Assembly (NCBI RefSeq): GCF_018967865.2 | Contig: NZ_JAHLZY020000001.1 | Location: 1-64,000 of the forward strand | Source: Hymenobacter siberiensis | GTDB lineage: Bacteria; Bacteroidota; Bacteroidia; Cytophagales; Hymenobacteraceae | Length of the DNA stretch: 64,000 bases | Reading direction: 5' to 3' | Part shown: positions 55,737 to 64,000 of the stretch, piece by piece | How the letters are laid out: each line of letters begins with the position of its first letter | How positions within the stretch are numbered: position 1 is the first letter of the stretch | Position numbers and translations under genes: made by a program | Notes under the pieces: model-generated | What the model was told of the DNA's origin: nothing | Seen by the model: the letters and a program-made list of their open reading frames with translations, nothing else | Database searches by the model: none

Positions 55737-58463
55737 CTACTTGATGTCGAACAGCAGCCCGAAATAGCCGATGCGGCCGTAGCTGGGCGCGCCGTACACC
55801 TGCAGGTTGGCGGTATCAAAGAGGTTGGTGACGCCGGCTTGCAGCGTGGTGTGCAGCGCCTTGAGGCTGTAGCCCAACTGCGCATCCACGGTCTGGGCCG
55901 TGGACACGGTGCCGGTGGCGAAGGTGGACTCGTAGAGGAAGCTATCGACCCAGCGGTAGTTCACGTTGTAGCTCAGCGCCCGGTTCAGCAGCTGGCCATC
56001 GAGGCCGAAGTTGAACTTATGCTTTGGCGTGTTGAAGAACGACTGCGTGCCAGCCTTCAAATTCTTCGTAATGAGTTCGTTGTAGCTATAGTTGCCATTC
56101 AGGGTGAGGCTTGGAGCGAAGGCGTAGCTCAGCGTGACGCCCGCACCCTGGCTCTGCACGCGCTGGTCTACGTTGGCCGCAATCTGAATTACGCGCACGT
56201 TGCTGCCGGGAGCATTGGTGGTGGCCAGCTCGGCCGGCGCGGGACGCGTACCATCGAGGCGGCCCACAAAGTTCTGGGTAGCAATGAAGTTGTTGTACGT
56301 GCTGTAGAAGTAGTCCACGTCGATGTAGAGCTTCTTGAACAGCTCGGCGCGGTAGCCCACTTCGTAGCTGTTCACTTCTTCGAGGCGCAGCTTGTCGGCG
56401 TGGTAGAGGTTGGCGGCATCGGCCGGCGACGCGCCCTTGAGCACATCCAGCGTGTAGCCGTCGAAACCGCCGCGCACGTTGCCCAGCAGGAAGGCCCGGC
56501 CCACGTCGAGCTTGATGTACTGGTCGTTCTGCGTGGGTGCCCGGAAGGCCCGGCTAAAGCTGGCGCGGAAGTTCTGGAGCTTATCGGCTCCCGGCGAGAA
56601 AACAACCGATGCCCGGGGTGAAAACGCCATGCCGAAGTTCTGAAACTGGTCGACGCGGCCGGCGGCAGCCAGCTTCAGGTGGCTATCGAACAGGGCTTTG
56701 GTGGCTTGGGCGTAGGCTCCGTACTCATAGTTTTTGATGCGGTCGCCGCCCTTGGTATCCTCAAACAGGCTGCCATCGGAGCCCAGCAGGTACTGGCGGT
56801 AGGCCGCGCCCACGGTCAGGTCGGCAATGCTATTATTGAAGGTGTACTGGCCGCTGCCCTCGTTGAGAATGGAGCGAATAACCAGCAACGCGCCCTGCCC
56901 GGGCGTTGGGTCATGGATAACTTTGTTGCGAGCTTCGTCAAATAGCTGGGTGCCGGGCTGCAGCAAGGTAGCGGCTGCCCCGGAAGCAGCATTTGCAACG
57001 GGCAAGCCCGCCGCCAGGCCGCCCAGGTAAGTGGCCACGTAGCGCTGGCCGTAGGTGGTGGTGGTAGCGCCGGGCACCACCTGATTTTGCAGGAAGCCCC
57101 CCAGGAAGCCGAGGTTGTAGGAACCATCGGCCTGCGCCCCGGTGCCGCCCGAGAAATCGTGCGTTGTGAAGGCGCGCACAAACCAGTTGCGGCCTTCCAG
57201 CTGCACCCGACCCTGATGCGCCCCACCATTTACGAAACGGTAGCGGCTGGCACTCTGGTACGTAGTGGTGGCATTGGTGTACTTATAGTCGGCCGTGGCC
57301 TTGATGCTGTTGGTGAGGAGCACCGACAGGCTGGGCGCGACTTTGTAGGAATGGGTTTTGTTGTCGCCGGCCACCAGCTCGCTTTCGGAGAAGCCGGGCA
57401 GAAACAAGGTTTTGCCGCGCAGCTCGGCCGGCGTCGGAATGGGCTGGCCCTGGGCATTGGTGTAGGGCTGACGCGTGGCCGGGTTCACCAGCACATTGGC
57501 AAAAACGTAGCCCGTGTTCACATCGCCGTAACGGCTCACTGCGTCGTAGCCCGCCGCCGAGCCGGGCTGGTTGTTGGCTGGCTCAATCAGGGCCGAAGTT
57601 GCGTCTTTATTGTCGGCAATAAAATCGTTGGCCACCGTAGCGCCACCCGAGATTTTGAATGCCACCCGCTCGCCGATTTTGGTGGCGTAGCGCAGCTGGC
57701 CGTCCAGCAGGTCGCGGTTGCCGCCGCGCAGGCGCACCGTCAGGCCGGGTTCTTTGAAGGGGTCTTTCGAGTTGGTGAGCAGTACGCCGTTGAAGGCGTT
57801 GGCCCCGTAGAGGGCCGAGGCCGGGCCGTGCACAATCTCCACGCTGGCCACGTCGAGCACCGGCGCACCCAGCAGGTTGCCGAAGTAGCTGCTCAGGCTG
57901 GGCACCTGCGTGTCCATATAATCCGAGAGTTGAATGACACGCTCCGAGCGCGAGGAGTTGAAGCCCCGCGTGCTGAAGCTGGTGGTGAGCAAGCTGGAGC
58001 TGCTCACATCAATGCCCTTGAAGCGGCCGAGACCGGCCACCAAATCGGGAGTCGTAATTTGCTCCACCTGCCGCTGGCTGAGCTTTTCCACCGTCACCGG
58101 CACCTGGCCGATGCTTTCCTCTACGCGGGAAGCGGCCACCACCACCTGGTCGAGCACGGCGCTGGGGCGCAGCGTTACCACCAGCGCATTGTCGGGCTGA
58201 GCCAGGGTGAGCATCTGGGTTTCGTAGCCCACAAACGAGATGGAAAGTACCTGCGGTCCCTTGGAAAAATCCGCTTTTATCTGAAACTGACCTTCCTCGT
58301 TGGTGCTACCGCCATTGTAGGTGCCTTTGAAGAAAATAGTGGCCCCTGGCAGGGGCATTCCGGCCTCCGTTTGCACGGTGCCGCTGATGGTTTGGGGTAC
58401 CTGCGCCCAGCCGGTCAACGCCAGCATCAGGCATATGATAAGAAAAAAGTAACGTTGTTGCAT
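55737..58463 (-). CDS. TonB-dependent outer-membrane receptor
   Basis: A 908-residue protein. Signal peptide (MQQRYFFLIICLMLALTGWA), then a carboxypeptidase-regulatory-like N-terminal domain (about 22-100; ISGTVQTEAGMPLPGATIFF, SFVGYETQ) and a plug domain (about 110-230; GFNSSRSERVIQLSDYMD, VEIVHGPASALYGANAFNGVLL). The remainder is a 22-strand barrel ending with an aromatic residue two before the end (YFGLLFDIK). It imports large substrates with TonB energy; the substrate is unknown as no SusD, siderophore or vitamin gene is adjacent. The ATG at 58463 starts the signal peptide. Confidence 0.93.
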   Translation of the reverse strand: MQQRYFFLIICLMLALTGWAQVPQTISGTVQTEAGMPLPGATIFFKGTYNGGSTNEEGQFQIKADFSKGPQVLSISFVGYETQMLTLAQPDNALVVTLRPSAVLDQVVVAASRVEESIGQVPVTVEKLSQRQVEQITTPDLVAGLGRFKGIDVSSSSLLTTSFSTRGFNSSRSERVIQLSDYMDTQVPSLSSYFGNLLGAPVLDVASVEIVHGPASALYGANAFNGVLLTNSKDPFKEPGLTVRLRGGNRDLLDGQLRYATKIGERVAFKISGGATVANDFIADNKDATSALIEPANNQPGSAAGYDAVSRYGDVNTGYVFANVLVNPATRQPYTNAQGQPIPTPAELRGKTLFLPGFSESELVAGDNKTHSYKVAPSLSVLLTNSIKATADYKYTNATTTYQSASRYRFVNGGAHQGRVQLEGRNWFVRAFTTHDFSGGTGAQADGSYNLGFLGGFLQNQVVPGATTTTYGQRYVATYLGGLAAGLPVANAASGAAATLLQPGTQLFDEARNKVIHDPTPGQGALLVIRSILNEGSGQYTFNNSIADLTVGAAYRQYLLGSDGSLFEDTKGGDRIKNYEYGAYAQATKALFDSHLKLAAAGRVDQFQNFGMAFSPRASVVFSPGADKLQNFRASFSRAFRAPTQNDQYIKLDVGRAFLLGNVRGGFDGYTLDVLKGASPADAANLYHADKLRLEEVNSYEVGYRAELFKKLYIDVDYFYSTYNNFIATQNFVGRLDGTRPAPAELATTNAPGSNVRVIQIAANVDQRVQSQGAGVTLSYAFAPSLTLNGNYSYNELITKNLKAGTQSFFNTPKHKFNFGLDGQLLNRALSYNVNYRWVDSFLYESTFATGTVSTAQTVDAQLGYSLKALHTTLQAGVTNLFDTANLQVYGAPSYGRIGYFGLLFDIK

Positions 58464-58493
58464 TATTTGGGAATTTTTAAAAACAGTATGCAA

Positions 58494-58927
58494 ACCTACT
58501 ACTTATTCCCGGTATCAAGCGCAGCATGCGCTTATTTCATCGTCCCAATAGCCGAGCTATATATTCTGAATAACAATCATTTAGTATCTGATGTCGGGGT
58601 GTCCGGTCAATTGCGGGTCTCCTTCTTCCCCCACCAGGCAATTTCCAATCTGCAGCATAACACGGATGGGAACCGGCGGCACCACTACGGATTGCGTGCG
58701 CCACCACGCGGCCGTGCAAGGTGCACACCGGCTAGCAGCTGCCAGGGGCAATACCAGCACCGCCGTCCGAACCTGGGCCGTCCGGCACCGCCACCGCGTA
58801 TAGCCTGCTTGCTTGTATCGGAATCAAAAATGCGTCATAGCAAAAGTTGTTTTAGTTCTAATTCATCAAAGGTCCGGCAAACGTTGTCTGACCAGCTGAT
58901 TTTACGACCAATTATAAACTTTAAACG
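58494..58927. other. long divergent intergenic region
   Basis: A 434-base gap between the receptor (-) and kmo (+) with no gene. A short AT-rich part (58535-58590, TATATATTCTGAATAACAATC-like) may hold the receptor promoter, but no perfect TAnnTTTG is seen in either direction. Confidence 0.5.
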
Positions 58928-59041
58928 ATGAATGTAATTGATACCTCGTCGGGTTTTTTTGAGCCCGCCGCGCTAACCGCACGGGCCGTAGTAGCTTCGT
59001 CGCGGCTTCGGCCCCACCCCCTACTTCAAGCACCGCGCTCT

Positions 59042-60421
59042 ATGGCCACCCCCGCCCCCGCCCACCCCACCACCGAACGCATCACCGTAATGGGTGCCGG
59101 GCTGGTGGGTTCTTTGCTCTCGTTGTACCTGGCCCGTCGCGGGCACGCCGTGGAGGTATTTGAGCGGCGGGGCGACCCGCGCCGCGCCGGCTTCCAGGAG
59201 GGCCGCTCCATCAACCTGGCCCTGTCGGACCGGGGCTGGAAGGCCCTGGGCGGCGTGGGCGTGGCCAACGACATCCGCCAAGTGGGCATTCCCATGAGTG
59301 GCCGCGTGATGCACGACGTGCAGGGCAACCTCACCCGCCAGCCGTATGGGCACGACGGGCAGGCCATTTACTCCGTGAACCGGGGCCACCTCAACCGCCG
59401 CCTGCTCGACCTGGCCGAGGGCCAAACCGGGGTGACGTTTAACTTCGGCCAGCAGTGCCTCGGCATTGACTTGAAAACCAAAGAGCTGCGCCTGCGCGAC
59501 ACCGAAACCCAGGAGGAGCATACCGCGCCCTACACCCGCCTGTTTGGCACCGATGGGGCCTTTTCGGCGGTGCGCAGCGCCTTGCAGCGCACCGACCGCT
59601 TCGACTACTCGCAGGACTTTCTCGATTACGGCTACAAGGAGCTTACCATTGCCGCCGGCCCGGGCGGCGCGTGGCAGATTGAGAAAAACGCCCTGCACAT
59701 CTGGCCGCGCGGGCAGTACCTGATGATTGCGCTGCCTAACCTCGACGGCTCTTTCAATGCCACGCTGTTTTTTCCCTACGAAGGTGCCGAGAGCTTCGCC
59801 GCCCTGCAAACGCCGGCCGAGGTCGCGGCCTTTTTCGACCGCGTGTTTCCCGATACCGTACCCCTTATGCCGGCCCTGACGGAGGAGTTTTTTGCGCACC
59901 CCACGGGCTCGCTGCTCACCATCAAGTGCTTTCCGTGGAAGTACAACGACGACGTGCTGCTGCTCGGCGATGCGGCGCATGCCATTGTGCCCTTCTACGG
60001 CCAGGGCATGAATGCCGGCTTTGAGGACTGCACGGTGCTCAATGCGCTGTTCGACGAGTACGGCGACTCAGCCTGGGACACCATTTTTGCCGAATTTCAG
60101 GCCGAGCGCAAGCCCAACAATGACGCCATGGCCGACCTGGCCCTCTACAACTTTGTGGAGATGCGCGACCGCGTGGCCGACCCCGTTTTCCTGCTTCAGA
60201 AGAAAATTGAGGCAAAAATCTCGGGCCAGTTTCCCGGCCAGTGGGTTCCGCTGTATTCGCAGGTCACCTTTTCCGATACGCCCTACGCCGAGGCCCTGGC
60301 CGCCGGCCAGCGCCAGGATGCCATCATGGCCCGCCTCATGCCCCACATTCAGGCCGAGGCCGACTACGACCAGCCGGCGGTGCAGGCCCTGGTGCAGCAG
60401 GAAATGGCCGGCCGCCACTAG
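59042..60421 (+). CDS. kmo: kynurenine 3-monooxygenase
   Basis: A 459-residue flavoprotein hydroxylating kynurenine at position 3 with NADPH and O2, in tryptophan breakdown or quinolinate/NAD synthesis. N-terminal Rossmann motif ITVMGAGLVGSLLSLYL, then FERRGDPRRAGFQEGRSINLALSDRG (family-specific), the second FAD motif LLLGDAAHAIVPFYGQGMNAGFEDC and VPLYSQVTFSDTPYAEAL. No other kyn gene is near. The frame extends to 58928, but the ATG at 59042 gives the family length. Confidence 0.92.
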   Translation: MATPAPAHPTTERITVMGAGLVGSLLSLYLARRGHAVEVFERRGDPRRAGFQEGRSINLALSDRGWKALGGVGVANDIRQVGIPMSGRVMHDVQGNLTRQPYGHDGQAIYSVNRGHLNRRLLDLAEGQTGVTFNFGQQCLGIDLKTKELRLRDTETQEEHTAPYTRLFGTDGAFSAVRSALQRTDRFDYSQDFLDYGYKELTIAAGPGGAWQIEKNALHIWPRGQYLMIALPNLDGSFNATLFFPYEGAESFAALQTPAEVAAFFDRVFPDTVPLMPALTEEFFAHPTGSLLTIKCFPWKYNDDVLLLGDAAHAIVPFYGQGMNAGFEDCTVLNALFDEYGDSAWDTIFAEFQAERKPNNDAMADLALYNFVEMRDRVADPVFLLQKKIEAKISGQFPGQWVPLYSQVTFSDTPYAEALAAGQRQDAIMARLMPHIQAEADYDQPAVQALVQQEMAGRH

Positions 60422-60593
60422 GCTATATATGGTATTTTCAATTAATTAGTCCTGCGCCAGCGTGAGCGGCTTGGGGTTGCCAACGGCCCGGGCTCCCGCA
60501 ACGCACGCCCATCCCATCAACACAAGCACCGGGGTGCGTGCCCGCATCATAATCCGAAAAGCTGAAGCCGGTAGTTCAGTAGCGCCTTTATAT

Positions 60594-60596
60594 ATT
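60594..60596. repeat. target-site duplication ATT, left copy
   Basis: ATT immediately left of the IS5-family element; the right copy is 61512-61514. Three bases is common for IS5 relatives. Confidence 0.65.
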
Positions 60597-61511
60597 GAAG
60601 CTGTTTAGAAAGTCAAAGGACTCCCAAAAAAGCGCGAAATTTGAGGTGTAACACTCCTTTTTTCGCATTTTAATGGAAGTCCTGTCCAAAGATATGATTC
60701 GCCAATGGATTCTGCCCGCGCTCACCTTCTCCGCCCATGGCCGCCCCTCGGTCGTGGAGCCGGCCGAGTTGGTGGAAGCCATTCTCTACAAACTCAAAAG
60801 CGGCTGTCAATGGCGATTATTGCCTGTTAAACAGTTTTTTACGGGCGCATCGCTGACCTGGCAGGGCGTGTACGCCCGCTTTAATGCGTGGCGCAAGGAC
60901 GGGTCCTGGCAAGGGGTATGGCTCCGCTTGTTGCGCGAAAACGGGGCCCATCTGGACTGTTCCAGCGTCCAACTCGACGGCAGCCACACGCCCGCCAAGA
61001 ACGGCGGGGAGGCCGTCGGCTATCAGGGCCGCAAGAAAGCCCGTACCACCACAGCCCTCTTCTTGGCCGATAACCGGGGACAACCGCTGGCCTGCGCCAG
61101 CCCGCAGGCGGGCAACCACCACGACACCCACCAGCTCAACGCCTTGTTCGGGGAAATCTGCGCCTCGCTCGAAGCGGCTAATATTCCCGTCGCCGGGCTG
61201 TTTCTGAACGCCGACAAAGCCTTTGACACCCAAGGCTTTCGTCAGGAATGCGCCCGGCGCGACATCGAGGCCAACATTCCCCGCAACCGCCGCGCCGCCG
61301 ACTGGCAGACCGACGACGACACCTTTTTCGATCCCGAACTCTACCGCCGCCGCGTCGTGGTCGAACACGCCAACGCCTGGCTCGACGGCTTTAAAACCTT
61401 GCTCGTGCGCTACGAAACCAGCGTCGGCAATTGGCTGGCCTGGCACTGGCTCGCCTTCGTCGTCATCTTTTTGCGAAAAATTAATCAAAAGCCGACTTTC
61501 TAAACAGCTTC
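60597..61511. mobile_element. IS5-family insertion sequence, 915 bases, intact
   Basis: Perfect 18-base terminal inverted repeats (GAAGCTGTTTAGAAAGTC at 60597-60614, complement at 61494-61511) enclose one unbroken transposase frame. ATT flanks both ends. It lies between kmo and the LytTR gene without breaking either. The element looks able to move. Confidence 0.9.
60673..61503 (+). CDS. IS5-family transposase
   Basis: A 276-residue transposase with N-terminal HTH-like domain (VVEPAELVEAILYKLKSGCQWRLLP) and the DDE core: Asp in VQLDGSHTPAKN, Asp in LNADKAFDT and the Glu in VVVEHANAWLDGFKTLLVRYE. Single-frame, no slippage site seen. The stop lies in the right inverted repeat. Confidence 0.93.
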   Translation: MEVLSKDMIRQWILPALTFSAHGRPSVVEPAELVEAILYKLKSGCQWRLLPVKQFFTGASLTWQGVYARFNAWRKDGSWQGVWLRLLRENGAHLDCSSVQLDGSHTPAKNGGEAVGYQGRKKARTTTALFLADNRGQPLACASPQAGNHHDTHQLNALFGEICASLEAANIPVAGLFLNADKAFDTQGFRQECARRDIEANIPRNRRAADWQTDDDTFFDPELYRRRVVVEHANAWLDGFKTLLVRYETSVGNWLAWHWLAFVVIFLRKINQKPTF

Positions 61512-61679
61512 ATTGCGTACTACCCTCCCGAAACCTAAATAGCGCCGGTTCCGGTGCCTTCATACTTCCGGGTATTTACCGCGTTTTGCCCCCTGAGTGG
61601 TTACTTTATATCGCCAAAGAATTAGACTTCCTAACTTCCACTACCCGGTTCGCGCCCTTTTCGATTCCCTTCCTCTCCT

Positions 61680-62387
61680 ATGATGACCTGCGCTATTATC
61701 GACGACGACGAAATCAACCGGCTGACGCTGGAGCACTACGTCGAACTCACGCCCAACCTGAAGCTGGTGGCTTCGCTAAACGACGGCATTGCCGGGCTCA
61801 CCTTTTTCCGCGAAGGCAATAAAGTCGATATGCTGTTTCTCGACATTGAGATGCCGCACCTCAGCGGCCTGGAGCTGCTGCGCGTACTCACCAACCCGCC
61901 CGAAGTCATCATCACCACCGCCCGGCAGGATTTCGCCGTCGATGCCTTCGAGCTGCGCGTGACCGACTACCTGGTGAAGCCGTTCGATTTTGCCCGTTTC
62001 ACGCAAGCCGTGCAGCGCGTGGCCTCGCGCCGGGCCCCGGGCGCCGCACCCGTAGCCGACATCCCCACCAGCGCCGACCTGTTTGTGAAGGTGAATAGCC
62101 GCATGGTACGCATCGATTTCGATGAAGTGCTGTATGTGGAAGCCCTATCTGACTACGTCAACATCGTGACGCCCAAGCACAAGTATATCGTGTACACCAC
62201 GCTTAAATCGCTGGAAACCCGGCTGGGGTCGTTCCCGAACTTTATGCGGGTGCACCGCAGCTATCTGCTCAATACCCAGCACATCGAATCCATTGAGGAC
62301 AACACGGCCAACCTGAGCGGCGGCCACTTTGTGCCCATCGGCAAGTCGTACCAGGAGGCCTTCTTCAAGGGTTTGCAGCGCATTTAA
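61680..62387 (+). CDS. LytTR-type response regulator
   Basis: A 235-residue two-domain regulator. Receiver domain: acidic cluster IIDDDEINR near the start, phospho-acceptor Asp55 in MLFLDIEMPHLSG, Thr/Lys residues in VIITTARQDFAV and TDYLVKPFDF. After a linker (about 118-132), the LytTR DNA-binding domain: FVKVNSRMVRIDFDEVLYVEALSDYVNI, FMRVHRSYLLN, GGHFVPIGKSY. The sensor kinase is not in the window. Its stop codon overlaps that of the convergent exonuclease gene by 4 bases. Two start codons in a row (61680 and 61683) are equally possible. Confidence 0.92.
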   Translation: MMTCAIIDDDEINRLTLEHYVELTPNLKLVASLNDGIAGLTFFREGNKVDMLFLDIEMPHLSGLELLRVLTNPPEVIITTARQDFAVDAFELRVTDYLVKPFDFARFTQAVQRVASRRAPGAAPVADIPTSADLFVKVNSRMVRIDFDEVLYVEALSDYVNIVTPKHKYIVYTTLKSLETRLGSFPNFMRVHRSYLLNTQHIESIEDNTANLSGGHFVPIGKSYQEAFFKGLQRI

Positions 62388-63019
62388 GCTTCCCGGGGTG
62401 CTTCGGGTACCTGGAGCGCTTCGGGGGCCGGCACCTGCTTGTACACCGGCAGCTCGTAGAAGGGCCGGAGCAGGCGCACCACATCCAGGGCATCGGCGAG
62501 GGCCTCGTGGGCCACTTCGCGCTCCAGGCCGGCGCGCGCCTTGCAGATGCTCATGCTGGGCAGGCGCGCGTCTTTGCGCCAGTTGAGGTAGAAGGCGGCC
62601 GGGTCGAGCATGGCGGGCTCGGCGCGCACGAGAGCGCCCCAGCCGGGCAGCTCTTTCAGGAATCCCAGGTCGAACACGCCGATGTTTTTGCCGGCCATGG
62701 TGACCGAAAGACAGTCGTTTTTGTCAGGCCGAAAGCCCTGTAGCAGCAGGAAATCGCGCAGCTGGGGCAGCAGCTCGGGGGGCGTGCACAGCTCGGGGTT
62801 GGGCTCCTTACGGGCCAGCTCCGCGAAAAGGCGGGCATTGAGGGCAATGGCGCCGGCGGTGCCCGCGTACTCGGGGTGGCGCACCACGCGGCGGAAGGCG
62901 GGCAGCTCATTCAGCGGCAGCGGGTGGCGGGAGTCTTCCACCACGGCAGCCAGCTCCAGAATCTGGTGCCGGGCGGGGTTCGAGCCGGAGGTTTCGAGGT
63001 CGAGGGAAACGTAGCGCAT
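62384..63019 (-). CDS. DnaQ-like 3'-5' exonuclease (DEDDh)
   Basis: A 211-residue single-domain exonuclease with the DEDDh residues: Asp and Glu in YVSLDLETSGSNPARHQILELAAV, Asp in GKNIGVFDLGFL and the His-Asp pair in HEALADALDVVRLL. It may act in proofreading or RNA turnover. The ATG at 63019 gives the catalytic start MRYVSLDLETSG; upstream frame is not family-like. It is divergent from polA, with which it shares a 73-base gap. Confidence 0.85.
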   Translation of the reverse strand: MRYVSLDLETSGSNPARHQILELAAVVEDSRHPLPLNELPAFRRVVRHPEYAGTAGAIALNARLFAELARKEPNPELCTPPELLPQLRDFLLLQGFRPDKNDCLSVTMAGKNIGVFDLGFLKELPGWGALVRAEPAMLDPAAFYLNWRKDARLPSMSICKARAGLEREVAHEALADALDVVRLLRPFYELPVYKQVPAPEALQVPEAPREA

Positions 63020-63080
63020 GGCGAGAGTATACGTAAGAAGCCACGCAACGCTGCCGAGCCAGCACTTTCCCGCCCGGCCG

Positions 63081-63088
63081 TACCTTCG
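63081..63088 (+). promoter_or_regulatory. polA -7 box abutting the start codon
   Basis: TACCTTCG (one mismatch to TAnnTTTG) ends 4 bases before the polA ATG. If used, the mRNA would start at or within a few bases of the ATG. Confidence 0.5.
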
Positions 63089-63092
63089 CCTT

Positions 63093-64000
63093 ATGTCTGA
63101 CACCGCCGCCGCCGCTCCCAAGAAGCTCTTCCTGCTTGATGCCTTTGCCCTCATCTACCGCTCGCACTTCGCGTTCAGCAAAAACCCACGCATCAATTCC
63201 AAGGGCATGAATACGGGGGCCGTGCTGGGCTTTACCAACACGCTGGTGGAAGTGCTGCAAAAGGAGAAGCCCACCCACATCGGGGTGTGCTTCGACGGGC
63301 CGAAAAAGACTTTCCGGCACGAGCAGTACGCCGAGTACAAGGCCCAGCGCCAGGCCATGCCCGAGGACATCGGCATTGCCCTGCCCTACATCAAGAAAAT
63401 CATCCAGGGCTTCCACATTCCCATCCTGATGATGGACGGCTTTGAGGCCGATGACGTGATTGGCACGCTGGCCCAAAAGGCGGAAAAGGAAGGTTTCGAG
63501 GTGTTTATGATGACGCCCGACAAGGACTACTGCCAGCTGGTGACGGAGAACATCAAAATTTACCGCCCCGCTTTCATGGGCAACGCGGCCGAGATTCTAG
63601 ACGTGGCCCACGTACTGGCCCGCTTCGAGATTGAGCGCGTGGAGCAGGTGATTGACATTCTGGGCCTCCAGGGCGATGCCTCCGACAACATTCCCGGCAT
63701 CCCCGGCATCGGCGAGAAAACGGCCAAGACGCTCATTCAGAAGTACGGCTCGGTGGAAAACCTGCTGGCCAATACCCACGAGCTCAAGGGCAAGCAGCAG
63801 GAAAACGTGCGCAACTTCGCCGAGCAGGGCCTGATGAGCAAGGAGCTGGCCACCATCCACGTCAACGTCCCGCTCGATTTTGAGGCCGACAAGCTGGTGC
63901 TCGACGCGCCCGACGAAGCCACGCTGCGCGAACTGTTTGAAGAGCTGGAGTTTCGGCAGCTGGCGGCCCGCATCCTGAGCGGCGGCGGCCCGCAGCGCAC
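63093..64000 (+). CDS. polA: DNA polymerase I, N-terminal part, cut by the window end
   Basis: The first 302 residues are seen, all in the 5'-nuclease domain: KKLFLLDAFALIYRSHFAF, GVCFDGPKKTFRHEQYAEYKAQR, DGFEADDVIGTLA, VFMMTPDKDYCQLV and the helix-hairpin-helix GIPGIGEKTAKTLI. The metal-binding Asp and Glu residues are present. The frame is open to the end of the window, so the polymerase part lies beyond it. The function is primer removal and repair synthesis. The start follows a -7 box at 4 bases. Confidence 0.93.
   Translation, partial: MSDTAAAAPKKLFLLDAFALIYRSHFAFSKNPRINSKGMNTGAVLGFTNTLVEVLQKEKPTHIGVCFDGPKKTFRHEQYAEYKAQRQAMPEDIGIALPYIKKIIQGFHIPILMMDGFEADDVIGTLAQKAEKEGFEVFMMTPDKDYCQLVTENIKIYRPAFMGNAAEILDVAHVLARFEIERVEQVIDILGLQGDASDNIPGIPGIGEKTAKTLIQKYGSVENLLANTHELKGKQQENVRNFAEQGLMSKELATIHVNVPLDFEADKLVLDAPDEATLRELFEELEFRQLAARILSGGGPQR

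Noticed and set aside
57087..58931. Plus-strand frame of 614 codons
   Set aside because: Antisense to the TonB-dependent receptor for most of its length, with no domain and no promoter.

Overview
The window looks like chromosomal DNA of a GC-rich member of the Bacteroidota, most like Hymenobacter or a close relative in the Cytophagales. The grounds are: promoter boxes of the Bacteroidota type (TTG, about 19 bases, TAnnTTTG), many Bacteroidota-only families (DUF4293, DUF4270, DUF4476, DUF5700, DUF2795, elongated NusB, half-size glycogen synthase), type IX secretion (T9SS) signatures, a TonB-dependent receptor, a carotenoid cyclase, and Leu-Ala-Cys or Thr-Gly-Cys lipoprotein signals. The taxonomic name is inference; no database was searched.

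Layout. Bases 1-5700 hold a complete rRNA operon on the minus strand (16S, tRNA-Ile, 23S, 5S), driven by four tandem promoters of one design. Bases 5700-7400 hold a decayed T9SS type B cargo gene, followed by tRNA-Phe. Bases 7700-16800 carry a membrane Fe-S oxidoreductase pair, a PorE-like OmpA lipoprotein, a DUF4476 protein, DUF4293, a thiolase and truA. Bases 16800-23900 are scarred: a broken DUF5700 zinc peptidase, an ABC exporter, an outer-membrane barrel gene stopped by one in-frame amber codon, two tRNA-Pro genes, a small T9SS cargo and an intact IS4-family element. Bases 23900-32300 carry a second ABC exporter, leucine dehydrogenase, then nusB, ytxH, isocitrate dehydrogenase, DUF1573, yajC, ybbR-like and coaE in one direction. 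Bases 32300-41400 carry an ArsR-type repressor, a second amino-acid dehydrogenase, a LOG protein, lycopene cyclase, a 242-base MITE, an iron/B12-type ABC ATPase, DUF2795, DUF349 and ettA. Bases 41400-54500 carry a LuxR regulator, a zinc peptidase, rfaE2, a flippase-like protein and panD/panC on the minus strand, then glycogen synthase, DUF4270, glmS, a membrane protein, ridA and gltX on the plus strand. The remainder has an AlkB-like dioxygenase, a TonB receptor, kynurenine monooxygenase, an intact IS5-family element, a LytTR regulator, a DnaQ-like exonuclease and the start of polA.

How the genes work together: most are housekeeping genes for translation (rRNA, tRNAs, gltX, ettA, truA, nusB), cofactors (coaE, panC, panD, kmo), envelope precursors (glmS, rfaE2), export and surface display (PorE-like, yajC, TonB receptor, ABC exporters) and amino-acid catabolism.

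The most unusual signal is not a gene. Intergenic gaps repeatedly hold long, nearly perfect inverted repeats (arms 21-41 bases), mostly without a terminator T-run. Only one subfamily (containing TCATGCTGAGC) recurs with the same sequence; the others have unrelated arms that still match within each locus. Several supply stop codons or even the first codons of neighbouring genes, and one has a MITE inserted in its loop.
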